Shown piece by piece: positions 1-14,300 of a stretch of 64,000 nucleotides of DNA; position 1 is the stretch's first letter; every line of letters starts with the position of its first letter. The position numbers and the translations under genes are program-made. Source of the stretch: Corydoras sp. C115 (lineage: Eukaryota > Chordata > Actinopteri > Siluriformes > Callichthyidae); assembly GCA_019802505.1 (NCBI GenBank), contig JAFMOC010000002.1:1262501-1326500 (forward strand). The letters are read 5' to 3'. The notes under the pieces are model-generated. The model ran no database searches, had not been told where the DNA came from, and was given only the letters and a program-made list of their open reading frames with translations.

Positions 1-104
1 GAGTTCAGGAGTGTGACAGCTGTGGGGAAAAGCTGTTCCGGTACCTGGTGGTCTTAGTCCGTAAGCTCCTGTAGCGCCTCCCAGAGGGCAGAAGAGTAAT
101 TCTC
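1..104 (-). mobile_element. LINE reverse-transcriptase C-terminal remnant
   Basis: Read on the minus strand, this gives LLPSGRRYRSLRTKTTRYRN followed by SFSP and a stop. This is the conserved C-terminal tail of a widespread fish non-LTR retrotransposon family. Only about 100 bp remain on the 5' side in this window; the 3' end would lie beyond position 1. It is an intronic fossil in CUBN. Confidence 0.6.
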
Positions 105-122
105 ATTATCTTCCGCTTAAAC

Positions 123-1022
123 CAGTGATTCTCAATTATTTTCTGTTAAGCCCCCCCTAGGAAGAAGAAGAAAACATTTTGCCCCCCCCCCCCCCCCTCC
201 CGTACATGACAAAATGGGATGAAAAAGTATTTTTACACACCCACTGTAGTATGATTTGTCTATAAATTTGTTATAAGTACACCTCTTTTATAACAATATA
301 TCCTTATTAACAATAAAGAAAACAAAAAGGAAAGAATTATAGATCAACTTAGAACATAGAATCAGTTTATTAACTTTGTCTTTTAGTTTGTAACAGAAAC
401 GAATGTAATCCTTATTTAATTTAGAAACATTTTTGAACTGACTGGCATTTGATACTGAAAATGAAATTAAATCAAATCAATAAATAATAATAAATTCAAA
501 TTCATCAGCAATAGTAATTCTGCAGCACAATTAATTAACACTTTAACCTACAAAACAAAAATGAATTCAACAATTTGTGCTGTTTTTTTTTTTTTTTTTT
601 GAGGAAGTCAGAACTAATGTCTCCAATGCGCCCGTTTTGCAGCGCACAGCTTTTCTGTATTAGTTTTCATAAAGCGTTATAATTGCTTGCTGTACGCGTC
701 ACGTTTACGATTAAAAAACTCAAGCGGTTATGATCGGGGTGTAATGTCTTTAAGTGATGCCTTCATTTATTTCACGCTGTCCGCTGCCAACATTTAAAGA
801 CACAGAAGACACGCCGGTCTTTCTTCGTCTCCACCTTAATTACAGTGAAGTTACAGTTTAGTTTTCACTCGACATTTAGTTAAATATTTCTCCATGTTGT
901 ATCTTGAGGGTTTATTCAGTACACTTAATATCACTTGCACGGTGATATCTTGTTATGCGCCCCCCCAGGCACCGCACTGCGCCCCCCCCAGGGGGGCGCG
1001 CCCCACTATTTGAGAAGCACTG
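123..1022. mobile_element. Non-autonomous hAT element with 8-bp target duplication
   Basis: The terminal inverted repeats are CAGTGATTCTCAA at 123-135 and TTGAGAAGCACTG at 1010-1022 (12 of 13 match). They are flanked by the perfect 8-bp duplication GCTTAAAC at 115-122 and 1023-1030. An 8-bp duplication with CAGTG ends is the hAT signature. The 900-bp interior has long C runs near both ends and no transposase reading frame. Confidence 0.85.
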
Positions 1023-1030
1023 GCTTAAAC

Positions 1031-1352
1031 CTATACTAGGGACTAGGATCACAGGGGGGTTTCCCATGCCCATCCAAGGAAGAACATTTTGGGCGCTGGG
1101 CAGATACACCCAGGACAGGGTGCCAAGCCATTACTGGGCACACACTCACACACACCGACACACTTGCATGGGAGCTATTTAGATAGGGGCAATTTAAAGC
1201 AGCGATTTTACCTTGAATCCATGGTTTTGAATCCAAAAAGATCCACACAGAAATGGGGAGAACATGGAAACCCCACCTAGATCAGGATTCAAACTTGTAT
1301 CCCCAGCACTAAGAGGTAGCCATGCTAACCATCAAGCCATTGAGATGCTCAA
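1031..1352 (-). mobile_element. SINE copy (old, degenerate)
   Basis: This is a minus-oriented copy of the window's main SINE. The core CCCATGCCCATCCAAGGAAG, a GGCGCTGGGCAGATACACCC-type segment and the B-box side are still readable, but divergence is high and the A-box end is decayed. Confidence 0.7.
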
Positions 1353-1411
1353 TCCAGATTTCAGTTTATCATATTAAAGTTTTGGGGAATTAAACATGTT
1401 TTTTTCCCTAG

Positions 1412-1558
1412 GTGAAACTAACTTGTCTCCAGAGTTGGCAAAGCTGTGTGGTCGGGAGCTGCCCGGCTCCCTTCATTCCAGTAGTGATGCTATGTTCCTG
1501 CGGTTCAGCTCTGATGCCAGTGTCTCTGGACATGGATTCAATGCCTCCTACTCTAAAG
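1412..1558 (+). CDS. CUBN: CUBN exon: C-terminal half of CUB14
   Basis: This 147-nt exon follows the acceptor TTTTTTCCCTAG and ends at AAAG|GTAAGT. It encodes about 49 residues of the second half of a CUB domain: the LCGRELP segment (fourth cysteine), then FSSDAS, which carries the third calcium-ligand aspartate, and HGFNASYS near the domain end. The exon for the first half is not in the window, so positions 1-1411 are intron. Entry and exit are both compatible with the phase-1 boundary used by later domains. Confidence 0.9.
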
Positions 1559-4500
1559 GTAAGTACACTCTACTATATTGTTACTGTTTTTTTTTTTTAA
1601 TATGAAAAAAAAAAAATCTATACAGTGTGTATTGTAACTGAGCTAATAAAAATGCTCTAACTTTACATTTATTTCTATCCTGATGTTACAAGGAGAACAG
1701 TTTATTGAACAGTTTTTTTAAAACACCCACAATTTAACATGTGCACACACATATACAGTATATTTAATTTGACACGTCATATACATACATATATGTACAT
1801 ACATATACCCACACGGAACTCCACCAAGATAACCACTAAGCTACCGTGTCACCCACGTACACATTTAAATATACTTAAACATACCTTCATAGAAAATAGA
1901 AAGTATAATTTTAGGTGTTTGATTTTATCCATGGACTCCAAACATTTTCACTGTTTTCATCTCAGTTGACTTCAGGCCTCAGGAATATGCTGGAATTTTT
2001 CAAAAATTAACAATGGCCTCCCAAAATATACACATGCCCATGTGCATGTTTGTATGTGTGTGTATTCACTTGTGCATGTCTGTGTGTGTGTGTCCTATTT
2101 CAGGATGTGGAGGACTGCTACACACCAATCGAGGAGTACTTAGTTCTCCTCATTACCCTCAGAATTATAAGCCGAACCTGAACTGTAGTTGGCATGTGAT
2201 GGTGACGCCAGGGTTCAGAATTACTGTTTCTTTTGACAGTTTGTTCCAGGTGCAGGGTTTTGGTTCTGACTGCACAAACGACTATCTGGAGGTGTGGCCT
2301 ATGACCTACCTGTGGCTTTTGTTTAACTTGATTCTTGTTCTTTTCTAAGTGTAAGATTTTGTCTTTAGTTGAGGAATGGTCCGGATAGCACTGTGCCATC
2401 TTTAGGGGGCCGTCACTGTGGAACTCGTGCTCCTGCTCTTACCCAGACCACCGATAACCATCTGCATGTGCACTTTGTGACAGACTCTTCAAATGAAGGT
2501 CATGGCTTCAAGTTAGTGTTCGAAGCTCACAGTATAGGTAAAACTTCATCCCATTGTTTAATTTTAACCATACTATAAATGAAAAAAAAAAACTACAAAC
2601 AAAATAAAATACAGTATCTGTTGTGAGTCATGACATCATAGATGTGCTATTTCTTTGCAAACATTTACACATACTCAAAAGAATAGTATTAAGATGCTGG
2701 TATTTTAACTAATCAAATAATTAATTCATTGGTTGATTTAAAAAAAATAATAACAAAAATATTTTTGTTCAAAATACTAATCAGAAGTCAAACAGTTTAG
2801 AATTTGTACATTTATTATTGCTTGGAATTTAATTATGAAACCAGGTATGAGTAAATCATTAATTATGTTTGTTTAGCTTGTGGAGGAACCATACTGTTAA
2901 ATGATGGCGATCCACCTGGTTACATCACATCTCCTAACTATCCGTCAAACTACCCACAGAACAGTGAATGTGTGTGGATTGTCTTTGTTCCTAATGGAGA
3001 ATCTGTGCAGCTTGACTTTGAAGATTTCTACATTGAGCAACATGCTGGGTGAGAGTTTTATGCAGTGGTATTATTATGATGCTCAGTGTTACTCCTGCAG
3101 TATCATGACATGATCAGTTTAAATTACAGGCTTTCATACAGGATGTATTTATAAATATAAAGAGCATTGTTTTTGAGAACTGGGCCTTAAATATTGAAAT
3201 ATTTGTCTGAATATAGAGAATTCAGTGTTGCTCAATACTAATTTAGCACATCTTTAATCATAATAGGATTTAATAATTGTTATATAAGTCTGATAATGAA
3301 TGATGTTACATAATTGAATATCAGTCTGGACTGTACAATAAAAAAACATTAATCAGCAGAATTTGTTACAAGTTTACAATGAATTCTTATTCCTTTAGAA
3401 AATAGAATTATATGAAATTATGGTGTTGCATGTCAAAGGAAACAAATATGTAATAATTATTTAATCTGCATTAAGTGGAGAATGAAACCAACATTTCCAT
3501 GCTTAATATATTTATATTTGAATCACTTATTGCAAATAAAAAATACAAAAATACTAATAAAACAGCTCAGAGAAGTGTAAAGACTTTGCCAAGAGGATAA
3601 AGGTCCTATACACACCTGAAAATTCCAAATGTTAAAAAACTTCATTCATTATTCATTATATTCTGCTTAATACTGGGTGGCACGGTGACTTAGTGGTTAG
3701 CACATTTGCCCCTCAGCACTGGGGATTCTGGTTTCTGGCTGGGGTTTCCCTGTTCTCCCCTTGACTGTGTGGATTTTCTCTGAGTTTTCCGGTTTCCTCC
3801 TACAGTCCAAAAACATGGATTTAAGGTGAATCAGCTGCTCTAAAATTACCCCTATAGTCTGTTTGTCCCCAGGCCTCAGTAGAGGGTGAGGGTTGTTTCG
3901 GAAAGGGCATCCGTCGTAAATCACTGGGCTAAAGTCTAAAATGCGAGTTTATCGCTGTGGTAACCCCTGAATAATAAAAGGTAAAATGCAGAAAGAAGAA
4001 GATCTTCTGCTTAGTTCTCTACTAGGGTTGTGTTGGGGTTCCCCATGCACATACAGGGGAGCACTGGACACACACTCCCTCACACACATAGACACACACA
4101 TGGCTTACTGTAAACAAATCAGAAATTTAAGTTAGGTTTGTAAACAAAGCACTCTGTTCTTACTGAGGTATACATAGGTTTCCGGGATGTGGATAAACCT
4201 TTTTTTCCCCTTTTGTTTGTAGGTGTTTGTTTGATTACCTTGAGATACGTGATGGAGTGACTCTAAATGCAGAGTTAATAAATCAGCTGTGTGGCAGCAG
4301 TAAACCATCAACCCAGCATTCCACAGGCACTGCTATGTACATTCGCTTCCGAACTGATCACAGCATCACTCACAAGGGCTTCCGTGCCAAATACTCAATA
4401 GGTAAATCATTCATCACATGTGGACACTATCCAAATAACAGGACTTGTAGGAAATGTTTATTGTATTTTATACAGCTACATGTGGAGGCACATATGTTGG

Positions 4501-4941
4501 GCAGAGTGGCACTGTCACTAGTCCAGGATACCCAGAATCTAACTACCCTGATAATTCATACTGTGAATGGTATCTTGAGGGTCCAACGGGTCACTATCTT
4601 ACTCTCAGCTTCACTGAGTTTCACCTGCAAAGCACCAGTGGTTGCGGCAGTGATTATGTAGAAATGCGGGAGTATAATGGAACCGGTGAGTCACACCATT
4701 ACTGTAGCAGTTTATTTAATCTTTAATGTGTTTTTTTAACATGTTTATATTCACCAGCTCTTTTCTGTAATGGCCTACAGGTCGCCTGCTTGGAAAATAC
4801 TGTGGTGACAACCTGCCTGCAGCGGTGGATACAGGAGACAGCTTTGCATATGTAAAGTTTGTTAGTGATACCAGTGAAAATGAAGCTGGGTTTAGCTTGA
4901 ACTTTGATGCCAGTGTAGAAGGTGATTATAACATAATCAAA

Positions 4942-4992
<51 letters not shown>

Positions 4993-5330
4993 TGGGTGGC
5001 TTAGTGGTTAGCACGTTCGCCTCTCAGTGCTAGGGATTCCCGGTTCGAATCTCAATCTGAGTGGAGTTTCCATGTTCTCCTCGTGTCCGTATGGGTTTTC
5101 TCCGGGTTCTCCGGTTTGCTCCCACAGTCCAAAAACATGGATTAAGGTTAATTGAGTTCTTCACATTGCCCCATATAGAGTGTGTTTGTGTGAGTGAGTG
5201 TGTGCCCAGCGATGGATTGGCGCCCTGTCCTGGGTGTATCTGCCCAGCGCCCAAAATGTTCTCCCCTGGATGGGCATGGGGAACCCCACCGCGACCCTAA
5301 TTGAGGATAAAGCGGGAGATAATGAATGAA

Positions 5331-5366
<36 letters not shown>

Positions 5367-8300
5367 GACTAAATACAAACCAACTACAATAAATCTAAGA
5401 AGTGGAACCAAAAGCATTTACGACATAAAATATTTTAACAGAAGAACCATGACCTGGGAAACAGTTATGAACAAGCTTAAATATAAAAAAACAGTAAGTT
5501 GTGTAGAATGTAAATGTAAAAAAATTAATTAAAACCTCAAAGTTGGTTCATATTAGTACTGATTTTCATACCACATTGACAACATGTACCAGTCATATTC
5601 CACTTGTATTTACAGCTGGATGAAAAACTTCAATTTGATTAAAGTGAGCAGATATAACATCTCTCTAATGTTTTTAACAGAATGTGGAGGGGATATAAAC
5701 AACCCATTCGGAACCATTTCTTCACCCAACTACCCCAACCTGTACCCCCACAACCGCCTGTGCCGTTGGAGAATCAAAGTGCCTCAGGGACGCAGGGTCA
5801 CCCTGACCTTTACTGACCTGCGACTGGAAGACCACAACAGTTGCATTTATGACTATGTGGAGGTGATGAACCTACTTTAAATCCTTATTTTTTGGCAACT
5901 GCCATAAATTAATCCCCTCTCCTAAAGATTGTCAAATAACATTTAGCTTGTTAATGAATTTAGTTTGCTTTTATGTCTTTACAGGACTCCTTTGTGCATT
6001 CATTCCAAATGTATACACATTATAATAAGTAAAAGGCTTAGATAATTCAAATAGTAATATAGAGAAGATGGAAGTAACAGTGTCTCAAAATCTACAATAA
6101 CACTGTTTTTTTTTATAAATTTAACGTTGTAGTGGTAAATTTGCTCATAGCAGTGAAAAATTCAGCAGAATTAATTGCAAGTAGACATTTTTAACACCAA
6201 CTGTAACATTCTTTCACACTCACACTGAGTTTACAGTTCTACAAAATGAGAGCAGACACAGTATGCCACATTTAAAAATGTTAAATATAAAATGCTGTTG
6301 GTTAATGATATAATGTGCTGTTTATATATACATATGCCAATCAAATCACATGTCAGCTCAATGTACACATCAGTCTGAGCTACTTAGTCAATATTTTAAA
6401 GTAAAGAAAAATTAAGTAAAATTAGTACAATTATTGTACAATTATTACAATTATTAGTACAATTATTTTAATCTAATTGTAATTGTACAATTAGTACAAT
6501 TATTGGTGGCTTAGTGGTTAGCACGTTCGCCTCTCAGCACTAGGGATTCCTGGTTCGAATCCCCATCTGGGTGGAGTTTCCATGTTCTTCCCGTGTCCGC
6601 GTGGGTTTCCTCCGGGTTCTCCGGTTTCCTCCCACAGTCCAAAAACATGGATCAAGTCAATTGAGTTCTCCAAATTGCCCCATATAGAGTGTGTTTGTGT
6701 GTGTGTCTGTGTGAGTGAGTGTGTGCCCAGCGATAGATTGGCGCCCTGTCCTGGGTATATCTGCCCAGCGCCTGAAACGTTCTCCCCTGGATGGGCATGG
6801 GGAACCCCCCCCCCCGACCCTAATATAGGATAAAGCGGTAGATAATGAATGAATGATGAATGAAAATAGTACAATTATGGCACCAAACTTATGTCACAAG
6901 TCACCAATGTTATGTATTTACTTTTTCCTCAGCATTGATGTAATAGGCATTGTGTTCTAGGATAAACTATGTTTATGTACTAAAATTAAAGGGGCTGTAT
7001 TCAACATGCATTATATGCTTATAAAACCAAGGCTTTGTCAGAACATTAAAGAATATTTTAGGGTTTGTCCGGCATAAAGTTAATTTGTTACCGTTTTGAG
7101 AACTTAATTTGTTACTGTATGAACAATCCCTGATTGTGAATGTTTGATCTTGTGTCTTTTAGGTAATTAATGGTCTGGCTCCCAATGCTCCTATGCTGCA
7201 GAGGTTCTGTGGTTCTCTTCCTGCAGGAACTCAGGTGAAATCCTCTGGTAACAGCATGACTGTGATTTTTTCCACTGATTCAGCTGTATCTAATGGTGGA
7301 TTCAGTGCTGATTACTCCTCTGAGGAAACGGCAGGTATGATGATCCAGACAGTCTGTAGGAACTCTAAAGAAAAACTTTAACCAAAATAAGTCACACACT
7401 TCACTGCTTTCTATATTAAACTTTCTTTTGCTGCCTTAATATGCAGTGTGTGGAGGCATTCTAATTGCTCCTGGAAACTTTACTTCTCCTGAATATGGTA
7501 GAGGTAATTATAGCAACAGACTAAACTGTGAATGGATAATCCAGAATCCCCAACATGTGAACTCCTCTATTGTGGTGATAATTGATGACCTGCATCTTGA
7601 GCATCATCAGACCTGTGAATGGGATTACCTGGAGTTCAGATTGGGTAAGTGACGAAAAAACAGAATAGATGAATATAATATCTTAACTAATAAGTGTTTT
7701 ATCACAATACTAATTAAGTAATAATGCTAATTGTAATTAATTAACATTAATACTGTTTTAAAAATTTGTCACTAATCATTTTGATTCACTTCAATAAGAT
7801 GTAATCCTGCCACTTACACTTACACTTCTTATAAATTATTCTGTATTGTGAAAAAATTTGAAGGAAAACCTACACAAAATAAGCACATAGCATGTTCTTT
7901 TGATTGCTGCTATTGGCATCATATCAGAAGTAAATAAGCAAGTTGAAATTTTTGGAACAGGTTTGAAATGCATGCATTTATGTTCATTTTTTATATTGAT
8001 GCCACAGCATTGTTTGCTTTTTATTTGTCTTAGATCTTCAAAGGCAAAATGTTAAACCATAATTCATGCTTCTGATTAGTAAATAACAAAGTGTTAAACA
8101 GCATTGGACTCCCATTAGAATGATAGACAAATAAATAAAGAGAAACATCACTTTTATGAAAAATGGAGCTTTACATAATGAAAATGAGGGATAATAAAAT
8201 AATGGTTATGGTGTCATGTTTTACATATTAGAATTCTCAGTTGGTTTCACAGCAAAACAACAGGATCTTTGTTTGTGCTTTTCTGTTTAAACTATTCCTG

Positions 8301-11300
8301 TGAAATGTATTTCTTTGATTATTTTAGTTGTTCTGTTGTAGGTGGAGTGGATGGTGAACTCCTGGGCCGCTTCTGTGGTCAGAATATACCTCCTGTACCC
8401 ATTGTAGTATTCACGCCAGAGTTGTGGGTGCATTTTCGGTCAGATGCATTTGTGGTGGATCTGGGATTCAAAGCCACATACTATTTCTCAGGTAACAATG
8501 TTATAAAGCGTTCAGTTCCAGGTTGAGCCATAATAATGCTACTGGGGTAAGAAATAGTTCAATATGCAATGCACCAGCGCCAGCAAATGGCTAGTGAATT
8601 ACCTCTTGTGAGCTGTAGTACAGTTCCAGTATAATTCCTCCTCAGCCCTTTGTGTACCATTGTACAATTTACAGTAAATAAAACAAGGCCTAAACACAAA
8701 GGCCTAAAAACATGTTGGAGGTTCCGAAATGTTTTGTGATAGTTTGCTGTTAATGAATTTGGCACTGAATGTCTTGGCTGTCTTTGGCATCATAAAATCT
8801 ACAGACAATAAAAAATTTGAAACACATTGTATAGTTCATTATATGAATGATGTGTTTTCATTCGAGAACATTCAAGAAGGTCTTTTTGCAGGAAAATAGC
8901 CTATATTGTCCTATAGAACACCTCTGAAAAGATCTTGATTCTCAAACAAATATGCTACAAAATCATAAATTGAGGGTGCCAGTGATTTTGTGTAGTCAGT
9001 TTTGAAAGATTATTGTTTCTATGTTGTCCCATGCAAACAAAGGCAGTACAAATGTCAACAGCAAATAATTAGGGGTTTTAGTCATGACTGACGATTGAAA
9101 CTGTGGTGCAAAATATCTTGATCTATATTTGTTTCATAATATTTTATAATTAAATATATTTGGTAACGCCCGAAATACTATGCCTTACAACTCCACAAGG
9201 TGGCGCCATGCAAGTCCTGTCTTCATTTACTCGTTTTTATAGGAAATAAAAAACGTAATAATTAATTAAAAAATACTTTTATTGTATATTACTGTAAACA
9301 ATCAGTATATCATTTTGTTCAGAGAATTAAGCGTATTTATTATTTATCCATTATAATGCATTGTAATAATATCCAAAATAAATAAATTAATTTCATGTAT
9401 CAAATTGAATCTTTGTAAAAGCTAAAGAACTGAAATAACACTGCATAATAAATTGTTATACTATATGTTTGACTCCTTATCTTTCCCTTAATACCGTGAA
9501 AATATATCTTCATTGTTTAGATTGTGGAGGTTTTCAGAGTGGTGAAGGAGGAATCATCTCGAGTCCTGGATTTCCAAACAATTACCCAGGTCCAAGTTAT
9601 TGTGCTTGGCTCTTAGAGGCTCCCGAAGGCCACACCATCACTGTGAGATCTCAATATCATCTTGAATGCTAGTTATACATGATGTTTCTCACTATAAACA
9701 TTAACTGCTGTTTTGTTTCATATCAGATTACTTTTAACTATTTCCAAGTGGAGGAACATAGCCAATGTTCTTGGGACTCCCTAACCATCTTCAATGGAGG
9801 TTCTCCAGGTTCTCCCATTATTGGACAGTTCTGTGGTCACACATCTCCTGGTACTGTGAAATCTGGTTCTAACAGGGTAGCATTGGTATTTCTAGCTGAT
9901 CATACTGTTTCCAGAGGAGGCTTTTACGCCACTTGGTCTTCAGATACCTCAGGTAAGAGTTTATCTTCTTTCTGTAAGTAGTATTAATCAAAATAATCAA
10001 TCAAAATAATAGGTGATGGGACTGGAATAAAACCTATAATAAAACCCTTATTTGCCCAAGCTTAGGATTCCAATGCAGTTTGGAAATTTGTCTTGTACTT
10101 ATATTAATCTCATATTATTTGTTATTAACAAGCACATTTACAAATTGTGCCTGCAATGCACCTGAAAAAAGGTGAGACAAAAGTAAATAAAGACTATACA
10201 AATATAATAAATGGTGTAACTGATAACAGACCAGTTTGTCAAAAGGAATTATAAATATAGAATCTACCAAAAGCTAGTCTTTGCAAGCAGGGTTAGATCA
10301 CGAAGGTCATGATTTAGTGTAAAACTAGAATTGTCAAACAGTTCAAAGTAGACTGTATGATTGTGTCATTCTGGTGTACTTAAGGAATACAACAATATTG
10401 ACCTTAGTTCATATCAAACTTATTTTATCAAAATTATAGAAAGGTCTTATAAAGACATTACAAGACAACAGTTTGTGTGGAATAGGCCAATTTCTCTGCA
10501 GTCCATATGATAAACCTTTGAGTAAAATAACAAGATTAGAATTCCATAACGGCAACTTTTGACCAACTAAATATTTCAGACCAATTTAAGTATTTAAGTA
10601 TAAGTATATTTAAGCAATTCCTCAGATTTCACTTTCACAATAATAAGACGGATATAAAGTAACAGAAACATCAGAATCAGAATATTTCTGTGAAAACCCC
10701 CTTCTAAAGGCATTCTTAAGATATTGTGTTCACAAAAATGGAATGGGCAACCTGGTAACAAAATGCCTATGGACAGCACTGTTTCTTTTTTTTTACATAT
10801 CTGTACTGGTTTTCATCTTTACTTTTATATCATGACGAATACGTTAATCCACTTTCCAGGATGTGGTGGGGTCATACATGCTGACTCTGGTAGCATCAAG
10901 TCACCCAATTACCCACAATACTTTCCAGCCAACACTGAGTGTATGTGGACCATCATTGGTCATGAGGGCAATCACTTGGAGATGAGATTTGACCATGCAT
11001 TTCAGATCCCAGACTCAAGTGGACATTGCCAGAGCAACTACATTAAGGTACAAAAGATCCTTCTGGTGTTTAGGGAAGCTGCAGTTTTATTTCTTCTGTT
11101 TTTTGTGATTTGTGTTTTATGCATTCACAGGTATGGTCTGGTGACAGAGAAGAGAATGATGCCCTCATAGTTTCGGGGTGTGGCTCCACAGCCCCATCAG
11201 CCATAATTGCACCTTTCAACATCATCACTGTACGATTCCAGTCCACCGAGTCAGGAGAAGGCTTCTTGGCTTCCTTTTCCTCGTGTATGTACCTCGGGAC

Positions 11301-14300
11301 TTACTGCAAGATTAACCCCTGTAATGTTCTTATGGTCAGTATGTCATCTGTTCATCTGTTTTCTTAGGGTGTGGAGCTAACTTTTCAGCTCCAGCAGGTC
11401 GTGTGGTATCTCCAAATTACCCTGATCATTACCCTCAAAACTCCCACTGCAACTACCGCATTGATGCCGGAGAGCAAACTGTCATCCTCATCACCTTTAA
11501 AACCTTCCAACTAGAAGGTAAATTTGTAGATAGAAAATCAATTTGGTAAGCTAAGTCTCCTAAGCCAAATATGGCTTATTTTGATGCTTATTGTTTGCAA
11601 ACAAATTTAAGCAAAACAAAATAAGTAAGCAATTACTTTGTATGTGGTTGATTTGGTGCTCTTAACATTTCATAAAGGTGCATCAGAACTTCGGTTAAAA
11701 AAAAAAAAACTATGCCTTTTAATGCACTTTATTATCAACTTCCAAACTCATTTTACAGAATACATGTGGTTGGAAAATGTGACACAAACACACATAGACA
11801 CATTAAATTGTATTACGTATTATATGACTGTCAAATAAAATAAATCTAATACTACACGATATACACATATTGACAAAAAAGTATCAGGACACACATCTTA
11901 ATCATTAAATAAAACATTATGTCCCATTACCCTGTCAGGAGCAAGCTGTGCTGTATATTACTCACCTCGAATCATCTGCTGTGTTCTCCTGTCAAGTAAT
12001 GGCTCTTTTGTGTATTTATACTCTTACCTGTACTAGTGTTATTTCACATCTGTGTGGGTCGTTTTTTGTGTGTGTGTTTGTCTCCTCGGTTTTCCCCGCA
12101 TTAAATAAATCTCTGATTTGTGGCTATGTGACTTAAACTGTAAAACAAAAAATTGTGATCAGTCTAAAAATTTGATTGGAGGATAAAGGAGCAATTTACA
12201 GTCATACAATGTCTTTAATAAGTTGCTTTGCAAACTGCAGCTCAGCCGTGCAGAAACAGGAACAAGCATATAATCTGGTCATATTGTTATGGAAATAACC
12301 ATTAATATTACATTTTCACCCTAATATGTAACTATATACATTAAACATATTATTATGTCCATCCAGGGGAGAACGTTTCGGGCGCTGGGCAGATACACCT
12401 TGGACAGGGCGCCAATCCATCGCTGGGCACACACTCACGCACACTTACAAACTCTATATGGGGCAATTAGGAGAATTCAATTGACTTGATCCATGTTTTT
12501 GGACTGTGGGGGGAAACCGGAGAACCCGGAGGAAACCCACGCGGACACGGGGAGAACATGGAAACTCCACCCAGATTGGGATTTGAACTGGGAATCCCTA
12601 GCGCTGAGGGGCGAATGTGCTAACCACTAAGCCACCGTGCTGCCCACTTGGGTAATTGAAAATAAAATAATTCATTCATTCATTATCTCCCGCTTTATCC
12701 TCTATTATGGTCGCAGTGGGGTTCCCCATGCCCATCCAGGGGAGAACATCTCGGGCGCTGGGCAGATAGACCCAGGACAGGGCGCCAATCCATCGCTGGG
12801 CACACACTCACTCAGACAGACACACTCTATATGGGGCAATTTTGAGAATTCAATTAACTTGATCCATGTTTTTGGACTGTGGGAGGAAACCGGAGAACCC
12901 GGAGGAAACCCACGCAGACACGGGGAGAACATGGAAACTCCACCCAGATGGGGATTCGAACCGGGAATCCCTAGCGCTGAGAGGCGAACGTGCTAACCAC
13001 TAAGCCACCGTGCCGCTTGAAAATAAAATAATAAAATAAATATCCTATTTATATAATGAAACTGTGAATAATCTCTAAATCTGTATATGTTTTTATTTCT
13101 TAGCTCACTCCTCATGCTTATATGATGGATTAAATATCTACAGAGGATCTTCAGAAGCTAAGAATCTTCTGGTCACTCTGTGTGGTGACACCATACCAGG
13201 ACCATTTTCCACATTCGGCCCCATGCTGCTTACCTTTTACTCTGATTTCATCTCAAATGACAACGGCTTCCTTGCAGAGTACACCACAATACGTAAATAT
13301 TACACAACAGACCTGCTTACTCCAGCATTACAACAATGTTTATAACCAGCTGCTATCTGATTGAATTGCTATATTTTTTACATAAATATATACAGAAAAG
13401 TTTTTTTATAAACACAGTTCTTACATCTTCTAAACTAAACTGTTAATTAATGTTTACATATCTTTAGTGTTTTATGTACAGAATGAACAGTGTTTCTCCT
13501 ATACACTGCAGTAAAAACTATCCTTTTACAAAGTGTTGTGTGTTAATGTGGAATTTGCTGTAATGAAGATGCTTCTCTTCTGTTGTTTTCATGTTTTTTT
13601 CTTTACAGCTTGTGGAGGTTTATTTAACAGCACATCTGGATCTGTAAGCAGTCCTGCTGTGTCTATGGTCAACTATCACCATGACATCAACTGCACCTAT
13701 CGCATTGCTGTGCAGGATAATCGCATTATTGAACTCAAGTATGTTTTCTTTGCTAAACTAAAACCTGATGCAGGTCACTCCTCTTCTCCTCATCCTTCCA
13801 ACCTCAGTACCTGTATAATATTAATACCTCCTTCTAACTTCGTCATACAGTCATTGACAGTAAACTTTTAAATTACTATTAGACCGCTAGGTCATACAAA
13901 AAGTCAATGTCACAATAAGGATCAGAGATAGGATTTATTGGTCACAGGAACAGACTTTATTTATAGATTGAAGTACACAATGATGTAATATACCAAATCG
14001 TCATGTTGCTTTAATGTCCACTGCTGTCACTTCCAGTGAAGTTGCTACGTTCCTGTTACTGCTGCTTACTTCTTGCACATTCTGTGTCTTGCTTCACGTC
14101 CTCAGTGCTGCTACCTCCTCCCCGATTGACCATGCTAATGCCACAGACACTGATCTCAAGCACCCAAGCAATTTTTTAACAGAATGGCTTAAAAATAAAA
14201 CTGAAATTTTGTAATGACCCAATGAAATTTCAGCCGTAAACTCAGTTGAAATGCTGAGGTAGAATAATGCATAAACTTATGATTGCAACCCTTGATGAAC

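Noticed and set aside
4993..5060. tRNA gene suggested by A-box and B-box motifs
   Set aside because: The boxes belong to the SINE head. No cloverleaf with paired acceptor stem is present, and the same motif recurs in every SINE copy.
12637..12996. A 119-codon frame in the CUBN intron, with similar frames at 6518-6874, 51619-51891, 14986-15213, 54095-54316 and 59564-59818
   Set aside because: All are translations of the same SINE in one or other orientation. Repetition between loci comes from the repeat, not from a gene family.
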